A stretch of DNA of 64,000 bases, taken from NCBI GenBank assembly GCA_046346965.1, contig JAXMHB010000014.1, positions 1 through 64,000 on the forward strand. The letters are read 5' to 3'. Positions 45,941 through 53,451 of the stretch are shown here, in pieces. The stretch comes from JAXMHB01 sp046346965 (GTDB lineage: Bacteria; Pseudomonadota; Gammaproteobacteria; Xanthomonadales; SZUA-5). Both the position numbers and the translations under genes were made by a program. The stretch's first letter is position 1, and the number at the start of each line of letters is the position of its first letter. A model generated the notes under the pieces. It was not told the origin of the DNA. It did not search any database and saw only the letters and a list, made by a program, of their open reading frames with translations.

Positions 45941-46891
45941 TCAGCTCAGTTTTTCGAGCCAGCGGGCGTAGCCGATGCCTTTCATCCACGCCTGACCGAT
46001 GGCTTGTGCCTTTTCCATGATCGCCTCGGCGCCGCCGACAATGCGCCAGTAGGCCGAGCCGACGCCCTTCACTTGCCCGGTCCAGTGGCTGGCATCGAGT
46101 CCGAGCCGACGCAGGGCGGGCGGTTCCGCTGGGTGTATAGCGCCGCGCTTGTCGGGGCGGAATTGTCGGCCTGTGTAATCCACCAGTTGGAGGTATTCCG
46201 CCTCGGTCATCGGCAGCCGAAACACGGACAAGCCAACGATCGGCCGCAGCGTTTCGCTTGCTCTCTTGGGCTGCTCCCGCAAGGTCTCTGCGCGCGCCTG
46301 CACGCTGGTGTGATCGGAGCGCTCGACGTTCTTGGCGATGCCAGCACGCACTGGGTTCAAGTCCACGTAGGCCATTGCCGCCGCCAAGGCGCGTTCGTCC
46401 GCGAGCAGCTGACACTTGAAACGGCCCTCCCAAAACCGTCCATTCACGCCGTCCTCCGCATTGGCCCTGCGGGCGACGTACTCGTCCAAGCACTTCATGA
46501 ACCAAGAGAGATCGCACAGCCGCTTGCGGTACATCTCGGCCATCGCCACCAACCGCTCACGCCGCGCGGCCTGGCGCTCTGGGTCGCTGAGCGGGAATAG
46601 TCGCCCCCAGCGGTCGGCGACCTCGTCGTTTGTCCAGGCTCGCGCCAGTTCGGGTTCTACTGAGAGGACGACGTGCAGATGGTTGCTCATCACCGCATAG
46701 GCATACACGGCGACCGCGAAAATCTCGCCCAACTCCCTGATTCGATTGACGATCATCGGCTTGCGCGGATCGTGGTCCTTGCAGGTGAGCGGATCGACGC
46801 CGCACAGCCACGCCCGCCGCACGCAGCGCGTGACGCAGTGGTACATGCCGTGCTGATCGGTGCTGACAGTGCGGGCGCGGGCTAGTGTCAT
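45941..46891 (-). CDS. RAYT, IS200/IS605-like Y1 transposase (second intact copy)
   Basis: A 316-residue near-duplicate of the RAYT at 33180-34130, with the same HUH motif (SNHLHVVLS) and tyrosine motif (YVDLNPVRAG). By eye most differences are near the two ends (for example MTLARARTVS, and CKDHDPRKP in place of GEDHDARKP). A downstream hairpin AGGCGCC-TGC-GGCGCCT (about 45904-45920) and about 70 bp of upstream DNA (46919-46987) are also shared, so the repeated unit is larger than the gene. Two intact copies are unusual, because RAYT genes generally do not multiply within a genome. Confidence 0.9.
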   Translation of the reverse strand: MTLARARTVSTDQHGMYHCVTRCVRRAWLCGVDPLTCKDHDPRKPMIVNRIRELGEIFAVAVYAYAVMSNHLHVVLSVEPELARAWTNDEVADRWGRLFPLSDPERQAARRERLVAMAEMYRKRLCDLSWFMKCLDEYVARRANAEDGVNGRFWEGRFKCQLLADERALAAAMAYVDLNPVRAGIAKNVERSDHTSVQARAETLREQPKRASETLRPIVGLSVFRLPMTEAEYLQLVDYTGRQFRPDKRGAIHPAEPPALRRLGLDASHWTGQVKGVGSAYWRIVGGAEAIMEKAQAIGQAWMKGIGYARWLEKLS

Positions 46892-47183
46892 GCGACCATG
46901 ATCGCGAGCCGCGGCAGCGCTGTCTGTCGGATTTCTTCGCGTCCTTGTGTAGGAATTTTCCTACAGACTGCTGCGTGTCCTTGATCCCTTCAATCGGGGA
47001 CGGAATCCTCGCGTTGCACACTTAATGGCCGCCAGGGGTTCTGCGTCGGAAAGCCATGACTTGACTGCTGAGGCAGATCCTGCCGTTGCGCGTGAAGATC
47101 CACAAAACCACCCGCGCCAGCCCCCGTTTTACCCGTTCGCGCCATTGCCCTCCCCTCACCGGGGGGGGGGGGATTTTATGCCA
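46892..47183. other. RAYT upstream flank and G12 tract, no gene recognised
   Basis: The part next to the RAYT (46919-46987) matches 34162-34231. A run of 12 G lies at 47161-47172, 11 bp beyond the stop of the leftward gene that ends at 47184. A rightward open frame across the run has repetitive, proline-rich content and no start signal. Confidence 0.5.
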
Positions 47184-47795
47184 TCACTTAACGGCATGAA
47201 CGGCATTTGCAGCACTCTCCAACCGCTCACGTTGCATCCCCTCCATCTTCACCCACCCCTGCTCTGGAAGGTAAGCCTCGTATCCACCAGACGGGCAAAC
47301 AAGATACGGAATTGCTCGAAACGTGTACCACGCCTGAGACTGGCTAAAACTCACATCCACCGTCTTCATCTGTTCCTTCGGCTGACACGCACTTTTCGGA
47401 GGGTTCGGCCATGGAACGCTATTCAAATAATCAATCGCAAACCCTATAACTGCCTCATTCCAGCTTGCATTGGACCCAATCAGCTTTCTGCTTGCGGCGA
47501 GAAGTGATGCTCTTACAATCCAAGAAGGGTCTGAAAGAGCCATCGCTCTCACATGAACGTCGGGATCTGCGACCAACTCACTTTGGCATTTTTCGGTAAG
47601 TACAGTCGCCTTTTTGGCGAGAATTGGTTCTCTTGCCAATGGGTCGACGTCGAAAAACGTGTCCTTCCTCAGAGCAACGAGTTCCTCCCGAGATGCTGAA
47701 GAAATAATACTGGCGGCCAATCCGTCAATTGTGCAATTCTCAACCGCAAATGCATGGGTCGTTGTGAGAAGCAAGGTGATTGGGAAGATCTTCAT
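47184..47795 (-). CDS. Exported protein, candidate immunity to the DUF4329-tipped RHS
   Basis: A 203-residue protein with a signal peptide (about 1-17, THAFA before VENC). The middle part is helical with a HEAT-like unit: VADPDVHVRAMALSDPSWIVRASLLAASRKLIG. Four cysteines in the mature protein (VENC, EKCQ, SACQ, LVCPSGG) could form disulfides in the periplasm. It starts 6 bp after the stop of the RHS gene, the usual place of an immunity gene. An exported immunity protein would imply a toxin acting in the periplasm. Low-GC codon use matches other tip/immunity DNA. Family unknown; role inferred from position. Confidence 0.6.
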   Translation of the reverse strand: MKIFPITLLLTTTHAFAVENCTIDGLAASIISSASREELVALRKDTFFDVDPLAREPILAKKATVLTEKCQSELVADPDVHVRAMALSDPSWIVRASLLAASRKLIGSNASWNEAVIGFAIDYLNSVPWPNPPKSACQPKEQMKTVDVSFSQSQAWYTFRAIPYLVCPSGGYEAYLPEQGWVKMEGMQRERLESAANAVHAVK

Positions 47796-47801
47796 GTGTC
47801 A

Positions 47802-50800
47802 CTACCGAGGTTCTTTCTGATGAGCAGGCAAACAAATTGCGCCATTTGGACAAAGACTTGTGCCTGCGGTGGCCCTGAATCCCTTAGAACTACTTGGATT
47901 GATGTACTGAACGCGTCCCTGCGGGGTTCTTAAAATGTACGGACGCCCTGGCGCGCCCTTCCATCCGACGACCCTCATGTCGCCGCCAGAAAATAATTCC
48001 TGATTCTCTCCAGTGGCCGGCGGATGCGTGTGCGAAAACGAAACAATCGACATGTTTCGAGGACCGACTGGATTGAACGAGAAACGAAACGTTGCATCAA
48101 CAATAATCATTTCTGAATAGAAGAACCTAACTTTGCCTTTTATGTTGCGAGTTGCGATGTACCCAAATAGCTCTTCGCCACTGGACGTCGCTTGATAAGC
48201 AGCCTCATGCTCATTAAATTGGGCCAGCGCTGCGTCTTCAAGATTGGCATATCCATTCTTAGGATTGCTCTTTGACAAAGCGATCAGTGGCGACTGGTGC
48301 GCCAAACTGTTGAAGGCCCAAGAAAAAGCACTCGTCATCGCCCCGTTTGCAAACTTTCCTCCACTCAACTCTGCAGCAGCCCCGCCCACGATGGCTGCCA
48401 TGAACACACTTCCTGCACGTGAGCCGATCTGCTCAATGCCAGGTGCCACGAGTTGCGTGAACCCCGCCGACACAAAGCCATGGCCAAACTGTCCGCCCTC
48501 CAAGCGGGACAACACGCCGCCGGCGACGGCGTGTGCCAGAGTCTTCTGTGTGTAGTATGCGCCAGCGGACAGGCCGGGACCTGCCGCTTGGAAATAGTTG
48601 CCGATGCCGAAGTACAGTGCGCCGCCGAATGCACCACTGACGCCACCTTGCAGTCCACCCGCTACTAATCCGGCCGTGAACCCACCAAAGACCGCGGAGG
48701 AGGCAGCGGCCGCGGCAGCTGCTGGGGAGAGACACATCGAGCTGAACAACATCTGCCCGGAATAGACCGTGATCGCAATTGCCGCGACCGTTCTGATCCC
48801 GGCGATGGCTTCGCGCCGACTCAGCATTCCGGTGGGGTCGGTCGCCGTCATCGGGTTGTTCAGCACGTAGCTATAGCGATTCCAACCTTGCGTGGCGTCC
48901 GGCTCAATCATCGGGTCCGGCTGGAGGAAGCGTCCCAACTGCGGGTCGTACATTCGAGCCCGCATGTGGATCAGGCCGGCACCGTCGATCTGCTCGTGTC
49001 CGGTGTAGCCACGCCGCGTAGTGGCGTCGGCACCATAGACCACCGCGCTGAGCCAATCCGCCTCGCTACGACGGCGACCGTGCACGTCGAAGCTCATGCG
49101 CTCGACCGCCGTACCGTTCTCATCAGCGATGACGTCGACCGATCCCAGCACGTCAGTGAACAGATAGCGATATCGCGTCACCGGCAGCTGGCCTTCTGTG
49201 TAGGCCTTGATCAGCACCAGGCCACCCGGCAGGCTCAGTCGCGCTTCCCGGTTGGCGGTGCCGCCCGGATTTCGGTCGGTCCACTCCAAGCCGCCGATGT
49301 AGTGGGTGCGCCGGATCACCTGCAGCGCACTGTTCCGTTCGATCTGCGCCACGAGCGACAGATCCGGGCCGTAGCGGTACTCCGCCTGGAATGACGAGGC
49401 GGTCAGACTACCGGCAACTACGCCGGTCATCCGGTGGTGCGCGTCGTACTCGGTGTAGCGATCACCCGCAGTACCTGGGCCGTCGGTCCTGGTTTGTAAT
49501 CCGTTTTCGTCGTACGAATAGGCATTCCCAAAGGCCTGCGTAACGGCGTGCGCACTCTTGCTTGCATTGTTCAATGCACCAGGGCAACCCGCTCGACCTG
49601 CATACACATAGCTGTTTGAGTTCTTGCTACAGATATTGCCCAGCACGTCGTAGGTCAAACTCAGAATCACCTGATTATTCAGCCGAGACTCGACAATGCG
49701 ATCGAGGGCATCGTAGCGGAAGTCCTCTGTCTTGAGGGTCCCGCGAAAGTCCTGTCGACGGATTAGGTTCCCCGCGAGGTCATAGTTGTACGACAGATTC
49801 TGCAGGCTGTTGCTGGTGCCCGACCGCAAGGTAGCGAGTCGCCCGGTTGACGGCTCGTACGTCCGAGTGGATTGCAGGGCGACGCTGTTATGACGTTCGT
49901 CGAGGACGACCTGACCGCGGGCGTCCTGCGAGTAAATTCGCCAGTACACAGGTGCCCCCGTAATACCTGACGGACACCCGCTCGGAATATTACTGGCATC
50001 AACCGCTTTGCACACACGCTCCAGGAATCCGCGAGCATTCCAAGCCTGCTCATACCCTTCCGAATAGGCAAAGGCGCCGCCTGGATTGTTGTAGCTTTCG
50101 GTGTACTGGACAAGCGTCTTCAGTACGCGGCCCAAACTATCGTAAACGGTCTGCTCGACATAGGTCTTGGCGTCAATCAGTGCATGTCGGGTGACTGGCC
50201 GTGCAAGAGTGTCGTATGTGTAGGTGTACGATATGGTGGGCGCACCGGCTTCCGTTCGCGAAGTCTGGGCAACCAAGCCTCGTCCATTGGTCGCAGTATC
50301 GTATTCCGTTATATCGACAATCAGGCTGCCGCTTTGGCTGCCTGGATTTTCGAATCCGTCTTTGTACAAACAGTCACCGCAAGCATTATTGGGCGACGAT
50401 GACGCGCGTACCCGCCACACTCGGCCACGTGCGTCCACATCCATACGCACAACCTGACCCCGCGCATCTGTGCGCTGGATCAGTTCGCCGGCCGCGTTGT
50501 ACTTGAACGAATGGCTACCCCCATCGGTGTCTGACTGCGATCGCTTGCGACCACGTGCATCATAGAACGCGCTATTGGCGAGCGGCAGTCCGTTCACAAC
50601 ACGACCGACGGTGATCAGATTGCCATCAGCGTCGCGCTCGTAGTTGACGTTGAACCCGTTGGCGTCCGTTGCGCGAACGATCTCACCCGCAGCATTCTCA
50701 AGCTTCTTGAACTGCCGGGCGCACAACTGATTCGCGCCGCTGTTATTGCATGGCGCAGTGGTTGTAGATTCCAGGTCCGCAAAGCTCATCGTCGCGGTAG

Positions 50801-51104
50801 CACCGTCGGGCCCTTGGGTGCTGATGGCGCGACCGAGTACGTCGTAGCTCGATGTGGACTTGTAGGGAGCGCTCGTACAGAAGGCAGCTTGGCCTGCAAA
50901 ATCGGGTCCAGACGGTGACAGGATACCAGTGAGGAACCTGGGTTCGGTTGAAAGAAAGGCGCGACCATAGCTGTCAAAGCCCACACACTGGACCGTGACA
51001 TCCGATCCCGCAACGCCAACGTTGAAACTGGCCGTGGCGCTCGCGATCTCCCGGCCCAGTCGATCAAAGTATGTCCAGACCAGCGACCCATCGTTTCCAG
51101 CCAC
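47802..51104 (-). CDS. 5'-truncated RHS gene with DUF4329-like tip
   Basis: The reading frame from the GTG at 51104 gives 1100 residues of RHS/YD repeats ending at RMYDPQLGRFLQPDPMI and NPMTATDPTGMLS, then an Ala/Gly-rich hydrophobic pre-toxin region (about 785-930) and a DUF4329-like tip with SFSHTHPPATGENQELFSGGD (about residue 1026), YILRTPQGRVQYI at the end. HTHP and SGGD resemble the metal site of JAB/MPN-like peptidases, so a peptidase tip is possible. RHS-like coding continues upstream in the same frame to 51320 (HARDVWGEPTLVSDANG) with no ATG, GTG or TTG before a stop, so the original 5' end is missing. It lacks an export signal. It is not closely related to the other two RHS cores. 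Confidence 0.8.
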   Translation of the reverse strand: MAGNDGSLVWTYFDRLGREIASATASFNVGVAGSDVTVQCVGFDSYGRAFLSTEPRFLTGILSPSGPDFAGQAAFCTSAPYKSTSSYDVLGRAISTQGPDGATATMSFADLESTTTAPCNNSGANQLCARQFKKLENAAGEIVRATDANGFNVNYERDADGNLITVGRVVNGLPLANSAFYDARGRKRSQSDTDGGSHSFKYNAAGELIQRTDARGQVVRMDVDARGRVWRVRASSSPNNACGDCLYKDGFENPGSQSGSLIVDITEYDTATNGRGLVAQTSRTEAGAPTISYTYTYDTLARPVTRHALIDAKTYVEQTVYDSLGRVLKTLVQYTESYNNPGGAFAYSEGYEQAWNARGFLERVCKAVDASNIPSGCPSGITGAPVYWRIYSQDARGQVVLDERHNSVALQSTRTYEPSTGRLATLRSGTSNSLQNLSYNYDLAGNLIRRQDFRGTLKTEDFRYDALDRIVESRLNNQVILSLTYDVLGNICSKNSNSYVYAGRAGCPGALNNASKSAHAVTQAFGNAYSYDENGLQTRTDGPGTAGDRYTEYDAHHRMTGVVAGSLTASSFQAEYRYGPDLSLVAQIERNSALQVIRRTHYIGGLEWTDRNPGGTANREARLSLPGGLVLIKAYTEGQLPVTRYRYLFTDVLGSVDVIADENGTAVERMSFDVHGRRRSEADWLSAVVYGADATTRRGYTGHEQIDGAGLIHMRARMYDPQLGRFLQPDPMIEPDATQGWNRYSYVLNNPMTATDPTGMLSRREAIAGIRTVAAIAITVYSGQMLFSSMCLSPAAAAAAASSAVFGGFTAGLVAGGLQGGVSGAFGGALYFGIGNYFQAAGPGLSAGAYYTQKTLAHAVAGGVLSRLEGGQFGHGFVSAGFTQLVAPGIEQIGSRAGSVFMAAIVGGAAAELSGGKFANGAMTSAFSWAFNSLAHQSPLIALSKSNPKNGYANLEDAALAQFNEHEAAYQATSSGEELFGYIATRNIKGKVRFFYSEMIIVDATFRFSFNPVGPRNMSIVSFSHTHPPATGENQELFSGGDMRVVGWKGAPGRPYILRTPQGRVQYINPSSSKGFRATAGTSLCPNGAICLPAHQKEPR

Positions 51105-51320
51105 CTGACGACGGAAAACGCCGCCACTGGGACATGAAGTGTTGCCACCGTTGCTTCCTGAGCACCATCGGTAGGTCGTCGTTGCACTAGCCCCAGACGC
51201 GTGCCAGACCCAGTACGGGCGACCCAGCGCACCACGAATAGAACGGGATTGGACCCCATTCGCATCGCTGACCAGGGTGGGTTCGCCCCAAACGTCGCGG
51301 GCATGTACGGTCGAGCTCGT

Positions 51321-51600
51321 TCAACGCATCGTCGCAGACCTCCAGCGCACAAAGTTTGCTCGTTCACCCACAAACTTTGTTCTTGAACGCGTCAGTTCAG
51401 ACCTCCAGCCCGCAAATTTCGTACCTCAACGCGTCCGCGCAGACCTCCAGCCCACACATTTCATGCCTCAACGCGTCGGCGCGGACCTCCAGCGCACCAA
51501 TGCGGTGCGTCAACGCGTCGGCGCGGACCTCGAGCCCAGAAGTCTCGTACACCAGCCCACACGCTGCGTGCGGCTAGCCCTGCGGCACGCCCGCCGCGGC
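51321..51600. repeat. Minisatellite of 42 bp (21-bp half units)
   Basis: GACCTCCAGC recurs at 51337, 51400, 51442, 51484 and (as GACCTCGAGC) 51526; the steps are 63, 42, 42 and 42, so the basic module is probably 21 bp. Each unit also carries CAACGCGTCSGCGC. All frames give short periodic peptides, such as LEVRADALRHE on the minus strand. The array begins exactly where the RHS-like reading frame to its left loses its start. Confidence 0.8.
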
Positions 51601-51713
51601 TCTACGTCTGCCCCTCACCGCCGCCGGGTCGGCGGATGTGCAGACAGGCGGCGGCGTGGTGGCAGCGGCGATCGTAGTGGGGCAGTGCGCCAACGGCGAT
51701 GTGCACGCACGGC

Positions 51714-52268
51714 GCACTACTCAGCGCCGGAAGCCTGGATTCCCGCTTTCGCGGGAATGACGGTGTGGCGGCGGGTCGGGGCTCGGTACTACTCAGCGCC
51801 GGAAGTCTGGATTCCCGCGTTCGCGGGAATGACGGCGTAGTGGCGGGTCGGCCCTCGGTACTACTCAGCGCCGGAAGTCTGGATTCCCGCGTTCGCGGGA
51901 ATGACGGCGTAGTGGCGGGCCGGCGCTCGGTACTACTCAGCGCCGGAAGCCTGGATTCCCGCTTTCGCGGGAATGACGGTGTGGCGGCGGGTCGGGGCTC
52001 GGTACTACTCAGCGCTAGAAGCCTGGATTCCCGCTTTCGCGGGAATGACGATGTGGAGAGGGTCGGCGCTCGGCACTACTCGGCGCCAGAAGCCTGGATT
52101 CCCGCGTTCGCGGGAATGACGGTGTGGCGAGGGTCGGCGCTCGGTACTACTCGGCGCCAGAAGCCTGGATTCCCGCCTTCGCGGGAATGACGGTGTGGTG
52201 GCGGGTCGGGGCGCGGTACTACTCAGCGCCGTAAGCCTGGATTCCCGTTTTCGCGGGAATGACGGTGC
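51714..52268. repeat. Eight-copy 72-bp tandem array with ATTCCCGC/GCGGGAAT palindrome
   Basis: The palindrome GGATTCCCGCNTTCGCGGGA occurs at 51737, 51809, 51881, 51953, 52025, 52097, 52167 and 52239 (steps of 72, one of 70). The DNA between palindromes (GACGGTGTGGCGGCGGGTCG, CTCGGTACTACTCAGCGCC) is also conserved, so whole units were amplified. The core resembles dispersed ATTCCC-N8-GGGAAT repeats such as the Neisseria dRS3. No gene lies in the array. Confidence 0.9.
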
Positions 52269-52352
52269 GCATGTAGGCGCGGCGCAACATGTGTCCGCTT
52301 CGCCCTTGGGAGCGCGTTGATGTGCCTATGCAGCAAGGCCGGGGCAGATCCG

Positions 52353-53294
52353 ATGCGAACACGGAATCGACGCGAGCGCCAGGCACTGGGTCGGGCTCGT
52401 GCGGGCGCGATGGCGCCGGGGCTCGTCGTCGGCGACAACCCGTCCGGCGCGCGTGGGGCGCGCGATCGGTACGCTTTTCTGGCGCGTTTCCCGCGGCCCT
52501 CGACCGCCAGCTCAGTGATCACGTTGGCGTCCATCGTCCTCGGCAATGCCTATCTGTACCATCAGCTGATTCAGGGCGCCCTGCCGGTGACCGGGCTGTT
52601 TCTGCTGGTGCTGGTGGAGACCGTGCTGCTTGGGCTGATGGCCTGGCTGCAGCTGGCGCGCATCCCGCCTGGCGATCGCCCCGAGCCTGCCCATCGCTAC
52701 GATCACGCCGGACAGGCGATCGGGATGTGGACGGTGGCGATCGTCGCCTTCGGCGGCGCCTACCTGACGTGGATCTCGATCGTCGGCGAGATTCCGATCC
52801 TGCTCGGCTATTTGCACGGTCCGCAACCGTGGGTGGACTCGGGTATCCCGGTGGCGCTGGCGATCACCGTCGGGATGGGTGTAGCCGCGGCGCTCAGCGA
52901 TGAGCGCCACTATCGGCGCTCAGGCGGGGCCTATGTCTCCTCGCTGGCCATCGAGTCGAGCGGCCGCCGGGTGTTGATGGGCTTCGGTGTCATGCAGGTG
53001 GCCTTGCCCTTGGTGGCACTGTGTTATGGCCTGGTGGCCGCAGCGCGGTGGCTGGCCAGGCAGCCTTGGGCGCAAGCGTTCGGCGAGCTGCGCTTTGCCT
53101 GGTTGGGCGGCGCTGCTCTGTTGGTGTTGTTTGGCAGCTTTACGCTGCTGGCGCAGGCGGTGGAGAGCGGGCGGCTCGGCTTGGCCGGCGTGTTTCTGCT
53201 GAACAAGGTGATTGCCGAGAGCTTGTTTGCGCTGTTGCCGATGCTTGCCCACCATCAGCAGGCGGTGACGGCGCCTGCGGGCGATCCTGACTGA
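52353..53294 (+). CDS. Multipass membrane protein of unknown function
   Basis: A 313-residue integral membrane protein with a short basic cytoplasmic N-terminus (about 1-55) and about seven hydrophobic segments, including SVITLASIVLGNAYLYHQLI, VTGLFLLVLVETVLLGLMAW, VALAITVGMGVAAAL and AALLVLFGSFTLLAQAV. No catalytic motif or known transporter signature was recognised; a histidine pair near the C-terminus (LAHHQQ) is notable. Start choice is uncertain: ATGs at 52320 and 52353 are in frame, and I prefer 52353 because the segment before it reads like repeat-array edge. The gene is convergent with the regulator that ends at 53452. Confidence 0.65.
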   Translation: MRTRNRRERQALGRARAGAMAPGLVVGDNPSGARGARDRYAFLARFPRPSTASSVITLASIVLGNAYLYHQLIQGALPVTGLFLLVLVETVLLGLMAWLQLARIPPGDRPEPAHRYDHAGQAIGMWTVAIVAFGGAYLTWISIVGEIPILLGYLHGPQPWVDSGIPVALAITVGMGVAAALSDERHYRRSGGAYVSSLAIESSGRRVLMGFGVMQVALPLVALCYGLVAAARWLARQPWAQAFGELRFAWLGGAALLVLFGSFTLLAQAVESGRLGLAGVFLLNKVIAESLFALLPMLAHHQQAVTAPAGDPD

Positions 53295-53451
53295 AGGCGG
53301 ACGGGGCCCAGGGACGGCGTAGTGGGGCGGGTTGCGCACGCGCGGGACGACGGCGCCGTCGGCAAGGGTTTCGGCGCTGATCAAGGCGCTGCCGCTGAAG
53401 CCGATCGGGACGTCGCATCGGTTGCGGCGTCCGCCCCGGCTCGCGCTCGGG

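Noticed and set aside
51714..52268. CRISPR array, because a palindromic core recurs at a regular interval
   Set aside because: The intervening DNA is itself repeated from unit to unit, so there are no unique spacers, the 72-bp period is too long and no cas gene is near.
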